In this document: one piece after another, positions 25,255 through 33,922 of the stretch
Position numbering within the stretch: the first letter of the stretch is position 1
Layout of the letters: every line of letters starts with the position of its first letter
Assembly (NCBI RefSeq): GCF_900103415.1
Contig: NZ_FMXB01000001.1
Location: 160,935 to 224,934, forward strand
Length of the DNA stretch: 64,000 nucleotides
DNA from: Methanobrevibacter millerae
GTDB lineage: Archaea; Methanobacteriota; Methanobacteria; Methanobacteriales; Methanobacteriaceae
Direction: 5' to 3'
Made by a program: the position numbers and the translations under genes
Notes under the pieces: generated by a model
The model's input: only the letters and a program-made list of their open reading frames with translations
The model's database searches: none
What the model was told of the DNA's origin: nothing

Positions 25255-28200
25255 ATGCTTATTTCTATTGTCTGCATTCTGTTCATGTTTTTGGGTTCAG
25301 TTTCAGCAGTAGATTTAGACAGTACAATTGATGATGCAAATTTATTAGGCGAAAATAATAAAGTTGTTTTTTCTTCACAAATTTTAGATGTTTCTAGTGA
25401 TGATTCTATCTCAGAGACTATTTCTCATGATGATGAAGGATTTTTGCAATCTCAATATATCTCTGATGATATTCTGGCTAATGGGACAGTTGCAACGTCA
25501 TTGGTTGGAAATGATAGCGAATTTTACTTTAATAGTGGAAATTCATTTAAAGTTTCATTGTCTGATGTTAACGGTACTCCATTAACAAATCAGAGCGTAA
25601 TTTTTACAATCAACGGTAATAATTACACTAGAATTACTAATGAAAACGGTACGGCTTCCATTAAGATCAATCTGAATTCAGGAAGCTATGACATAGCATC
25701 TTATTACGAAGGAACAAGTGTTTACGAACCTTGCAATGCTACAAATATTATTAAAGTGTTATCTACGATTTCCGGAGACGATATTGAGAAATATTATAGA
25801 AATGCTACTCAATATTACGCTACATTCGTCAACAGTCAGGGCGCCTTGCTGAACAATACCACTGTTGCTTTCAACATCAACGGCGTTTATTATGAACGGA
25901 AGACCAATGAAAACGGAACGGCAAGACTTAACATCAATCTTCATTCAGGGGATTATGTATTGACTGCAATCAACCCGGTTACCGGTGAAATGCATTCAAA
26001 TGACGTTACTGTATTGACTACTTTATATGCGGCTGATATTGTAAAGTACTATAAGAACGATACTCAGTATTATGTTAGTGTCCTGAACGCTACAGGCAAT
26101 CCATTAATCAACAAAAGCGTAACCTTTAACATTAATGGTGTTTATTATAATCGTACTACTGATTCAAGTGGTATAGCTAAGATGAATATCAATCTTAATC
26201 CGGGAAATTACACTATTACTACAATCAATCCTGTAAATGATGAAATGCATTCCAATAATATTGAGGTATTGCCTACAATATTCGCAGATGATTTGGATAT
26301 GATTTATAGGAACGGAAGCAGGTTCAAGGCACATGTTTTGGATGGTAATGGCAACCCATTGGCTAAAAGCAATGTGACGTTCAATATCAACGGCATTCAC
26401 TATACCCGTGTCAGTGATGATGAGGGTAATGCATACTTAAACATTAATCTTGACGTCGGTCAGTATGTCATAACCGCTACAAACGATAAGGGACTCTCCG
26501 TTTCCAATGTAATCAACATCAGTAAATGTAATTCAACTATCTCAGGCAGCAACGCCCATATAATTTATGGCGTTGACAGGGATTACACGGTTACATTAAT
26601 GGGATTAAACAATAAGTCAGTCCGTTCAGCTACAGTATATTTCTCATATGCTGGAAGAAACGTGACCGCACTCACCAATGAAAACGGTGAAGCAACCATT
26701 ACGATTTCCAACATTTCAATCGGTACATATTCTGTTGAATACGGATTCCTTGGAGACATTAATTATTATCCATGCAAATCCAACAGCACTTTTGTTGTGG
26801 CAAATTCAACCGTGATATTGTCCGCTGAAGACCTGGACATGGTTTATAAGGACGGATCCAGCTTCAACGTTACATTAACCGATTTGGATTCAAATCCATT
26901 AGCCAACGAAACCATAACTTTCAATCTTAATGGTGTTGACTATAACCGTACGACCGATGCGAACGGAACCGCCAGAATCAAAATCAACCTGTTCCCTAAC
27001 TCTTACAAAATTACCTACACCCATGGTGAAGTTGATGCGGAAGACTATTATCAATCTTCCAATATCATTAACGTCGCTAAACTCGTTGCAATTTTCTATG
27101 GGGAAGATTTGGTAATGAATGGTGGTGAAACAGCTCCATTTATCGTAAGGCTGGCTGATACCAACGCCGATCCTGTTAAAGACATGCAGGTTACCTTTAA
27201 AATCAACGGAGTTTCATATAACAGAACTACCAACGCTTCAGGTGTTGCCAAATTGAATATAGGCCTTAATGTAGGGTTCTATACCATCACTGCATCAATT
27301 GACAATGTGGTTTATGCGGCTGAAGAGTTATCCAGGCACGTTCTGGTCAACGGTTCAACCCTGACCAGTGACGGGGATGTTGAAGTCGTTGCAGGAAACA
27401 AGTTCACTTACTCAGCATATCTCTTTGACCCTTATGGAAATCCTAGGGCGAACGCTGAAGTTGAATTTACCTATGCGGGCGTTACCAAAACAGCATCAAC
27501 GGATTCAAAAGGTGTTGCATCAATAACCATTGACGGTTTGGCAAAAGGAGATTATCTCATTGTCTACAGGTATACTGGAGATAATACTGCGGGTGAAGCC
27601 AATATTCATGTATTTGGAGCGATTCCAATTGCAAGTTTGGTTTCAGCAGCAAATACTGTAAATCTCTATATTGAAAAGAATGCAAAATTGCCTTCAACTG
27701 TTACTATCGGTGATTTGACATTTACCACTGCTCAGTATTTATATCTGCTTTCAGAAGCCATTTACAATTTAAATAATGGTGATAAGTCTAATCTGTACGT
27801 ATTTAACGTTAATAATCCAACAAATCCTGGTGCAGCTGCAAATATGGGTGTTTTAAATAAATACGTTGCTGTTGCAAGGAGCATACTGGACAGTATGGAT
27901 TCAGGCACCACTCCAAATTCAGTGGACTCAGAATTAGGCAAAATCGGTTATGATGGAATCGTCTATGCCTTTACCAGAGTTATGGTGTACTATGGTTCAA
28001 TGGCCAAACTGCCTACTTCAGTAGCTATCAAATCCTTGGTAATCTATACTTCCCAAAGCGTATTGGATTCAAAGAACACTATTACCAATTTGGAACCTTA
28101 TTTGAATCCTTCCAAGAATTGTCAGGCAGATAATCCGACGATAGTTGCTTTAGCGGAATCATTGACGAAAGGTTTAACCACTTCCGTGGAAAAGGCTACC

Positions 28201-28542
28201 GCAATTTTCAATTACGTGAGGGATACGGTATCCTACAGCTTCTATTATGATACCAAATACGGTGCTGTAGGCACTTTAAATGCAAAAACAGGAAACTGTG
28301 TAGATCATTCTCACCTGCTGATTGCATTGTTCAGGGCAGCCGACCTTCCTGCAAGATATGTGCACGGAACATGTACATTCAGTAGCGGAAGCACTTACGG
28401 ACACGTGTGGACTCAGGTTCTAATCGGTGATACGTGGGTTGTAGCTGATGCAACGAGTACTAGAAACTCTTTCGGTAAAGTTGTTAATTGGAATAACTAT
28501 GCTTATTCTTTAAAAGGATATTATGCAGCTATATCATTCTAA
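25255..28542 (+). CDS. Adhesin-like protein with pseudomurein-binding repeats and transglutaminase-like peptidase domain
   Basis: Secreted 1095-residue protein. The N-terminus is a signal peptide core (LISIVCILFMFLGSVSA). Residues about 85-780 are Ig-like repeats with FNINGVYY and LNINL signatures and many N-glycosylation sites. Two pseudomurein-binding repeats follow (about 798-840, YIEKNAKLPSTVTI; and about 897-929, YYGSMAKLPTSVAI). The C-terminal domain is a transglutaminase/cysteine-protease fold with GNCVDHSH (Cys1015), GHVW (His1050) and ADATS (Asp1065), the triad and domain order of the pseudomurein endoisopeptidases PeiW and PeiP. It probably binds and cuts or remodels the cell wall. 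ATG 25255 is the first canonical start but lies 24-25 bases from GGTGG; an AUU start at 25234 is argued in the findings. Confidence 0.9.
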   Translation: MLISIVCILFMFLGSVSAVDLDSTIDDANLLGENNKVVFSSQILDVSSDDSISETISHDDEGFLQSQYISDDILANGTVATSLVGNDSEFYFNSGNSFKVSLSDVNGTPLTNQSVIFTINGNNYTRITNENGTASIKINLNSGSYDIASYYEGTSVYEPCNATNIIKVLSTISGDDIEKYYRNATQYYATFVNSQGALLNNTTVAFNINGVYYERKTNENGTARLNINLHSGDYVLTAINPVTGEMHSNDVTVLTTLYAADIVKYYKNDTQYYVSVLNATGNPLINKSVTFNINGVYYNRTTDSSGIAKMNINLNPGNYTITTINPVNDEMHSNNIEVLPTIFADDLDMIYRNGSRFKAHVLDGNGNPLAKSNVTFNINGIHYTRVSDDEGNAYLNINLDVGQYVITATNDKGLSVSNVINISKCNSTISGSNAHIIYGVDRDYTVTLMGLNNKSVRSATVYFSYAGRNVTALTNENGEATITISNISIGTYSVEYGFLGDINYYPCKSNSTFVVANSTVILSAEDLDMVYKDGSSFNVTLTDLDSNPLANETITFNLNGVDYNRTTDANGTARIKINLFPNSYKITYTHGEVDAEDYYQSSNIINVAKLVAIFYGEDLVMNGGETAPFIVRLADTNADPVKDMQVTFKINGVSYNRTTNASGVAKLNIGLNVGFYTITASIDNVVYAAEELSRHVLVNGSTLTSDGDVEVVAGNKFTYSAYLFDPYGNPRANAEVEFTYAGVTKTASTDSKGVASITIDGLAKGDYLIVYRYTGDNTAGEANIHVFGAIPIASLVSAANTVNLYIEKNAKLPSTVTIGDLTFTTAQYLYLLSEAIYNLNNGDKSNLYVFNVNNPTNPGAAANMGVLNKYVAVARSILDSMDSGTTPNSVDSELGKIGYDGIVYAFTRVMVYYGSMAKLPTSVAIKSLVIYTSQSVLDSKNTITNLEPYLNPSKNCQADNPTIVALAESLTKGLTTSVEKATAIFNYVRDTVSYSFYYDTKYGAVGTLNAKTGNCVDHSHLLIALFRAADLPARYVHGTCTFSSGSTYGHVWTQVLIGDTWVVADATSTRNSFGKVVNWNNYAYSLKGYYAAISF

Positions 28543-28553
28543 TTAATTCCTTT

Positions 28554-28572
28554 ATCTTTTTTTATTTTTTTT
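28554..28572 (+). terminator. T-rich terminator between the tandem adhesins
   Basis: CTTTTTTTATTTTTTTT follows the adhesin stop within 15 bases without a clear hairpin; archaeal transcription often stops at such T-runs alone. Confidence 0.4.
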
Positions 28573-28646
28573 AACAAAATATTCTATTTTTTATTAATTT
28601 TAACATATTTTTCTGCTTTATTTTGTAGATTATTCTATCAAAAAAA

Positions 28647-28695
28647 TTTATATATTATCAAATTATAAAAATTTTGGTAATGAGTACTGGGGTGG
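28647..28695 (+). promoter_or_regulatory. Promoter and ribosome binding site of second tandem adhesin
   Basis: TTTATATA (28647-28654) predicts a transcript start near 28677. GGTGG (28691-28695) follows after 14 bases and stands 4 bases before an in-frame ATT (28700) but 25 bases before the first ATG (28721). The same layout is found before the upstream adhesin. Confidence 0.55.
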
Positions 28696-28720
28696 AAAAA
28701 TTTCAAACAAAAAATACGCA

Positions 28721-31468
28721 ATGATTTTTACTATTGTTTTAATATTCTTTTTTGCTGTATCTTCAGTTTCAGCGCTGGATTTAAATAATGCAAGTGACGA
28801 TTTCTCATCAGAACTGATTTCTCAGGATGAATTCGGTGATATCCTGGTTAATGGAAGTGTAACTACTTCATTAACTGCAAATGATACTGAAATGTATTAT
28901 AAGGACGGGACCTCATTTAAGGTCGCATTATCTGACGTTAACGGCACAGCACTGTCAAATCAGAGTGTAATATTCAGCATCAACGGCAATAACTATACGA
29001 GAGTAACCAATGATAATGGTATTGCTTCCATAAAGATAAACCTGAATTCCGGAAGCTATGATATAACGTCCTATTATTCCGGAACGGACACTTATGCGGC
29101 CTGCAATGCCACTAATGTCCTTAAGGTACTCTCAACAATCAGCGGGCAGGACATTGAAAAGTACTTTAAAAACGATACCCAGTATTATGCCACCTTTGTC
29201 GATACCCAAGGCAATCTGTTAGTCGATACCGCAGTTACCTTCAACATCAACGGCGTTTATTATGAAAGAAAGACCAACGAAAAGGGCACTGCAAGGCTTA
29301 ACATCAATCTGCCTTCAGGAGAATACATTTTAACCGCAATCAATCCCGCAAACGGTGAAATGTCTTCAAATGATATATCTGTACTCACCACTTTATATGC
29401 GGAGGATCTTGTAAAATACTATAAAAATGACTCCCAGTATTATGTAACTGTCGTAAACGATGTGGGAAATCCTGTAACCAATCAGAACGTTACCTTCAAC
29501 ATCAATGGGGTTTTCTATACAAGAACCACTAATGACAATGGCGTTGCCAGAATGAATATCAATTTGAATCCCGGAAACTACACAATCACTTCAGCCCATC
29601 CAATTAACGGCGAGATGCACTCAAACAACATTGAAGTGCTTCCCACAATAACTGCCGAAGATTTGAAAATGAGCTATAGGGACGGAAGCCGATTCACAGC
29701 TCATGTTATTGACGATAATGGCAATCCATTGGCCAAAAGCGATGTAACTTTCAACATTAACGGTATTTATTACACGCGTGCAAGCGATAATGAGGGCAAT
29801 GCACGTTTGAATATCAATCTTGACGTTGGAGAATATGTGATAACGGCCACTAATTCAAAAGGATTGTCAGTTTCAAATACAATAACAGTTTCCAAATCAG
29901 ATTCACTCATTGAAGCCCGTGACGCTCATATTATCGCAGGCCTTGAAAGGGACTACAGCGTTACGTTAATGGGCACAAACAACAAGACCATTCCTTTAAA
30001 CTCAATTGATTTCAGCTGCAACGGTGGCACTGTAACTGCAGTCACTGATGAGGAAGGCGTTGCAACGATTACCATTTCAGACGTTTCCGTTGGCAATTAC
30101 ACTCTCGGATTTGAATTCAAGGGAAACAAGAACTATAATCCGTACAAGTCATCAGTAACTTTAACCGTGGAAAATCCGACCACCAAATTAATCGGAAAGG
30201 ATTTAAAGATGGTTTATAAGGACGGCTCCAAGTTCCAGGTTACCTTAACAGATTTGAAATCCAATCCTTTGGCAAACAGGACAATTACCTTTAATATCAA
30301 CGGTAATTCATATGACCGCACTACCGATGAAAATGGAGTTGCGGGCCTGACCATTAACCTGGTTCCGGGCACTTATGATATTTCATACAGCCATGGCGAC
30401 GTTGACGATTTGGATTATAACCGGGGATTAAATACCATAACCGTATCAAAGCTTCCGGCCTATTTCACTACCAGTGACCTTGCCTTTGATTATGGTGAAA
30501 GAGGTGCATTTACCGCAACATTAACCGATGCAAATAATGCTCCTTTGCAGGGAATTGACGTTATCTTTGATTTTTCCGGTTCTTCATACACAAGAACCAC
30601 GGACGCTTCAGGCGTTGCCAAACTCAACATAAATCAGCCGGTGGGATATTATGAAATCAAAACTTCATTGAACAATAATATTTATAATGCAGAGAGCAAA
30701 TCCAATCATATTCTGGTTGACGGCAGCATTTTCATTGCAAGTGATTTAAACACCATTGCACGTATGACCCGGGATTATTCAGTGACGCTTCTTGACGCAT
30801 ATAGAAATCCGATTCCGAATGCGGTCGTCGAGTTTACGTATAATGGTGTATCCAAGCGCGCAACTACCAATGCTCAGGGTGTAGCCACAATCCAAGTTAA
30901 CAATTTGCCGGGAGGAGATTTCCCTATCGTCTATAACTACATTAAGGAAAATGACGCCGGCCAGTCATACATCCATGTATCTGACAGTGTATTGAATGTC
31001 AAAAACACTATTTCCAATTTGGACGCATATCTGTCAGATTCCAGAAACTGTCAGGTTTCAAATGCCGAAATCGTTGCCCTTGCAAGACAGCTGACCGAAG
31101 GCCTTACAAATCCTTTGGATAAGGTCTGGGCAATATTCGAATTCGTTAGGGACATACCTTACAGCTACTATTACAATACCAAATACGGCGCTGTTGGAAC
31201 CTTGCACAATAAGGCAGGAAACTGTGTAGATCAGGCTCATCTGTCAATTGCATTGTACAGGGCTGCCGGTTTTCCTGCAAGATATGTTCACGGAACGTGT
31301 GTATTCAATGACGGCGACGTTGACGGTCATGTATGGTCTCAGGTTTTAGTTGAAAACACTTGGATTGTCAGCGATTCAATAAACCGCAGAAACTTGCCTG
31401 GCCAGGTCAATAACTGGAATAACTACAATTATCAGCTTAAGGGATACTATGCTTCCCTTCCTTTCTGA
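28721..31468 (+). CDS. Adhesin-like protein with transglutaminase-like peptidase domain, no pseudomurein-binding repeat
   Basis: Tandem paralogue of the preceding gene, 915 residues. Signal peptide core IFTIVLIFFFAVSSVSA, Ig-like repeats from about residue 45 to 750 that align module by module with the upstream protein, then directly the transglutaminase-like domain with GNCVDQAH (Cys835), GHVW (His870) and VSDSIN (Asp885); the spacing of the triad (35 and 15 residues) is the same as in the upstream protein. About 150 residues with the two pseudomurein-binding repeats are missing, so it may act on a different target or be held by other contacts. Start codon uncertain as for its neighbour: ATG 28721 or AUU 28700. 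Confidence 0.9.
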   Translation: MIFTIVLIFFFAVSSVSALDLNNASDDFSSELISQDEFGDILVNGSVTTSLTANDTEMYYKDGTSFKVALSDVNGTALSNQSVIFSINGNNYTRVTNDNGIASIKINLNSGSYDITSYYSGTDTYAACNATNVLKVLSTISGQDIEKYFKNDTQYYATFVDTQGNLLVDTAVTFNINGVYYERKTNEKGTARLNINLPSGEYILTAINPANGEMSSNDISVLTTLYAEDLVKYYKNDSQYYVTVVNDVGNPVTNQNVTFNINGVFYTRTTNDNGVARMNINLNPGNYTITSAHPINGEMHSNNIEVLPTITAEDLKMSYRDGSRFTAHVIDDNGNPLAKSDVTFNINGIYYTRASDNEGNARLNINLDVGEYVITATNSKGLSVSNTITVSKSDSLIEARDAHIIAGLERDYSVTLMGTNNKTIPLNSIDFSCNGGTVTAVTDEEGVATITISDVSVGNYTLGFEFKGNKNYNPYKSSVTLTVENPTTKLIGKDLKMVYKDGSKFQVTLTDLKSNPLANRTITFNINGNSYDRTTDENGVAGLTINLVPGTYDISYSHGDVDDLDYNRGLNTITVSKLPAYFTTSDLAFDYGERGAFTATLTDANNAPLQGIDVIFDFSGSSYTRTTDASGVAKLNINQPVGYYEIKTSLNNNIYNAESKSNHILVDGSIFIASDLNTIARMTRDYSVTLLDAYRNPIPNAVVEFTYNGVSKRATTNAQGVATIQVNNLPGGDFPIVYNYIKENDAGQSYIHVSDSVLNVKNTISNLDAYLSDSRNCQVSNAEIVALARQLTEGLTNPLDKVWAIFEFVRDIPYSYYYNTKYGAVGTLHNKAGNCVDQAHLSIALYRAAGFPARYVHGTCVFNDGDVDGHVWSQVLVENTWIVSDSINRRNLPGQVNNWNNYNYQLKGYYASLPF

Positions 31469-31546
31469 TTAATTTCTTTTTTCAAATAGCTAATAATTTA
31501 TAATAGTTTGCATAAATTCTTAATTACAAACTAACCGGGCAACATT

Positions 31547-32017
31547 ATGGGAAATAATAGGTATAATAAAGTGGCTGTTGGTGGAACTTTCGATAAATTT
31601 CATGACGGCCATAAGAAATTATTATCAACCGCTTTTGAAATAGGCAATCGGGTCGAGATTGGCGTGACTTCAGATGCCTTCGGGGGACAAAAGGGAGATA
31701 TTGATTCTTGTAAAGAGAGGATGGGAAATCTTAAGCTGTTTTTCTCGAACAAAAGTAATTTTCATGTTGTGTCACTTGATGACCCATATGGAACTACCAT
31801 TTATGATGCGGATTTTGACGCTATCGTTGTCAGTGAAGAGACTGAACCTACTGCAGTTAAAATCAATGAGATTAGAGCTTCAAAAGATATGAAACCTCTT
31901 GATATTGTTGTTGTTAGTTTTGTACTTGCCGAAGATGGAAATCCGATTTCGTCCACTAGAATTAGGAGGGGCGAAATAAATAAAAACGGGTTAATTCTAA
32001 AAAATCAGAAAATATAA
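31547..32017 (+). CDS. coaD: Phosphopantetheine adenylyltransferase, archaeal type
   Basis: 156-residue nucleotidyltransferase that makes dephospho-CoA from 4'-phosphopantetheine and ATP. The start VAVGGTFDKFHDGHKKLL contains the HxGH nucleotide-binding motif (HDGH), and ISSTRIRRGEI is the KMSKS-like signature of the family. In the middle VVSEETEPTAVKINEIR is typical of archaeal CoaD, which is only distantly related to the bacterial enzyme. Length normal. It stands alone, followed by a hairpin (ATCGATATGT at 32017-32026 with ACATTTCGAT at 32035-32044, one mismatch). Confidence 0.93.
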   Translation: MGNNRYNKVAVGGTFDKFHDGHKKLLSTAFEIGNRVEIGVTSDAFGGQKGDIDSCKERMGNLKLFFSNKSNFHVVSLDDPYGTTIYDADFDAIVVSEETEPTAVKINEIRASKDMKPLDIVVVSFVLAEDGNPISSTRIRRGEINKNGLILKNQKI

Positions 32018-32049
32018 TCGATATGTTTATTAATACATTTCGATAAATA

Positions 32050-32080
32050 ATTAACTAGCATGACCTGTTAATTTTATAAA
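32050..32080 (+). promoter_or_regulatory. Ferredoxin/polyferredoxin operon promoter with dyad
   Basis: ATTAAC (32050-32055) and GTTAAT (32067-32072) form an inverted repeat with an 11-base spacer, abutting the TATA box TTTATAAA (32073-32080). Confidence 0.4.
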
Positions 32081-32115
32081 AAAATTAATGAAGTTATGTA
32101 ATTAGAGGTGGTTAT

Positions 32116-32307
32116 ATGGCAGTTAAAATTGATTCTGATGTTTGCGGACATATTGAAAATTGTCCAGTTCAAGGTTTATGCATTAAACTCTGTGAACAAG
32201 GAGCAATCATAGAAGAAGACGGTGACGTAAAAATCGTCCCTGAAAATTGTGATGATTGCGATTTATGTATTCAGAATTGTCCTAACCAAGCTATATCCAA
32301 AGCATGA
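32116..32307 (+). CDS. Small 2[4Fe-4S] ferredoxin
   Basis: 63-residue ferredoxin. The second cluster motif CDDCDLCIQNCP is regular; the first is drawn out, with C-x(5)-C-x(5)-C-x(3)-C (VCGHIENCPVQGLCIKLC), so its first cluster may have altered ligands or properties. AGAGGTGG ribosome binding site before ATG 32116. The polyferredoxin gene starts 12 bases after the stop, so the two are an operon. Probably an electron carrier to or from the formylmethanofuran dehydrogenase complex (inference from the neighbour). Confidence 0.85.
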   Translation: MAVKIDSDVCGHIENCPVQGLCIKLCEQGAIIEEDGDVKIVPENCDDCDLCIQNCPNQAISKA

Positions 32308-32319
32308 GAGGGATAGTAT

Positions 32320-33327
32320 ATGTTTAATGTAGAGAGAACTGGTTCTGAAATTCGTAAGTTGAAATATGATGATTCCAAATGTTTAGGATGCGGAATCTGC
32401 AGTGAAGTTTGTCCAACAACTTCCTTAAGATTGGGACCTATAGTGCCGATAGCACGTGGATTGATTGAAATGGATTATCTTTCTGTAAACGCTGATTCAT
32501 GTGTTTTATGCGGTATATGTTCAGTTGCCTGTCCGTTCGATGCATTATCATTGACAGTTGACGGTAATGACATTAAGGAAATGGCCAATTATCCTACTTG
32601 GGAAGTTGAATCTGATGTATGTGAAGATGATTGTGTTTACTGCGGCAGATGCGCCATTGCATGTCCAAGGGACGCAATAGTGTTTGAAAGGAATTTGCCT
32701 GCAAGGGAAGCGCTGGTCAGAGGGGAAATAGATATTGATGATGAGAAATGTATCTATTGTTCATTCTGTGCTGAATTATGTCCTCCGGGCGCAATAACAA
32801 TCACTAACGTTCCGACATCAAGTGTGGATTTATCAAACAGCAGCATTGAAGTTGATCCGTCAAAATGCGTATTCTGCGGAGTTTGTAAGAGAGTTTGTCC
32901 TCAGGATGCGATTACCGAAATCTGTTCAACCTGTATGCTGCAAGATCAAATTGAAGTTCCTGAGGTTACCGGTACTACTTTCATCATTGAAAACGAGTGC
33001 GTTAACTGCAGCTGGTGTAAGGAAATCTGTCCGGTTGATGCGATTAACGTCACAAAACCGTTTGAAGGTAAGCTAGAAGTAGTTGAAACCGAAGAAAGCG
33101 TCTGTAAAGGCGATTCATGCCACGCATGTCAGGACGTCTGTTCATGCAATGCGGTTGAAATCGTTGACGGAAAAGCAGTTACTAACTTGACTTTCTGTAA
33201 TTTATGCGGAGCATGCATAACCGCATGTCCTCAAAACATTAGGCAAATAAGCAGAACTTCAATGAAGTTAACCAACATCACTTCCGAATCTTGGAATGAA
33301 TGTTTAAACAAAGTTTTAGATGAATAA
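32320..33327 (+). CDS. fwdF: Polyferredoxin, formylmethanofuran dehydrogenase subunit F type
   Basis: 335-residue polyferredoxin with eight cluster motifs: CLGCGICSEVCP, CVLCGICSVACP, CVYCGRCAIACP, CIYCSFCAELCP, CVFCGVCKRVCP, CVNCSWCKEICP, a variant with CHACQDVCSC, and CNLCGACITACP. The start (EIRKLKYDDSKCLGCGIC) and LGPIVPIARGLIEMDY match FwdF as I know it from Methanothermobacter, where eight clusters wire the dehydrogenase in the first step of CO2 reduction. The catalytic subunits (fwdDACB) are not here, so this may be the only fwdF placed apart or a second copy. GGAGAG terminator-like palindrome follows at 33328-33342. Confidence 0.82.
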   Translation: MFNVERTGSEIRKLKYDDSKCLGCGICSEVCPTTSLRLGPIVPIARGLIEMDYLSVNADSCVLCGICSVACPFDALSLTVDGNDIKEMANYPTWEVESDVCEDDCVYCGRCAIACPRDAIVFERNLPAREALVRGEIDIDDEKCIYCSFCAELCPPGAITITNVPTSSVDLSNSSIEVDPSKCVFCGVCKRVCPQDAITEICSTCMLQDQIEVPEVTGTTFIIENECVNCSWCKEICPVDAINVTKPFEGKLEVVETEESVCKGDSCHACQDVCSCNAVEIVDGKAVTNLTFCNLCGACITACPQNIRQISRTSMKLTNITSESWNECLNKVLDE

Positions 33328-33356
33328 GGAGAGAATCTCTCCCCTTATATTTTATT
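33328..33356. terminator. Bidirectional terminator between fwdF and pilin-like genes
   Basis: GGAGAGA (33328-33334), one base, TCTCTCC (33336-33342), with T-rich DNA on the plus side. It lies between two convergent genes and can serve both. Confidence 0.5.
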
Positions 33357-33524
33357 TATTAATTTTTCTCTTTCCTGACTCAATAATGTCTTGAAAGAGC
33401 TTTGAGTAGTGCCGGTTATGCTTGAGATATAGCTCCCGACAAACAATACCACAACCAGCAGCCCGCCAATTATGAGTATTAATTCAGCACTACTTTGTCC
33501 TTTATTGTCTATTTTTCTAAACAT
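33345..33524 (-). CDS. Class III signal peptide (type IV pilin-like) protein
   Basis: 59-residue protein with the archaeal class III signal sequence: basic start MFRKIDNKG, then [21 protein letters not shown], in which prepilin peptidase (EppA type) would cut before Q. The rest is a short polar tail. Such proteins form type IV pilus-like fibres. I chose ATG 33524 rather than the upstream ATG 33560 because the extra twelve residues would precede the basic region; AGGACAC just before it is a modest ribosome binding site. It starts within the last 8 bases of the preceding pilin-like gene, so the two are coupled. Confidence 0.75.
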   Translation of the reverse strand: MFRKIDNKGQSSAELILIIGGLLVVVLFVGSYISSITGTTQSSFKTLLSQEREKLINKI

Positions 33525-33723
33525 GTGTCCTGTTGTCCAATATAGTATTCCTGACATCAATTATGTCGTCTTTTGCTTTTAAACTTTTGTCACTGGTTTC
33601 CATATATGATCTGTAGATGGTTAGTGCTAAAAGAGCAATTACTATGACGCCTCCGAACAGAAGAATGTATTCGGCGGCGCCTTGACCGGTATTGTCTTTA
33701 TGTATTTTTTTCAGAATATTCAT
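33517..33723 (-). CDS. Class III signal peptide (type IV pilin-like) protein
   Basis: 68-residue protein with the class III signal: basic [12 protein letters not shown], cleavage-site [13 protein letters not shown], a hydrophobic helix [12 protein letters not shown] and a polar tail. Sister of the gene at 33345-33524, which overlaps its end; both lack more than about 30 residues beyond the helix, so they are minor or stub pilins. No prepilin peptidase or secretion ATPase gene lies in the window. Confidence 0.75.
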   Translation of the reverse strand: MNILKKIHKDNTGQGAAEYILLFGGVIVIALLALTIYRSYMETSDKSLKAKDDIIDVRNTILDNRTHV

Positions 33724-33922
33724 TTTTCTTCACCATATTACTGTTGCATTCCCTTTGATATGAACATTACTTAAAGTCATATTTCGGATAGATTTAAATA
33801 AAATGTTTTTTTGAGAACAATTTTATTGCTTTGTTAGAGTTTTTCAACCATTAGGTTTATAAGTAGTGTAATCAATAGATAATAGTATTAGAGTGAATAT
33901 TAATTGATGAAGGGTGAACAAA

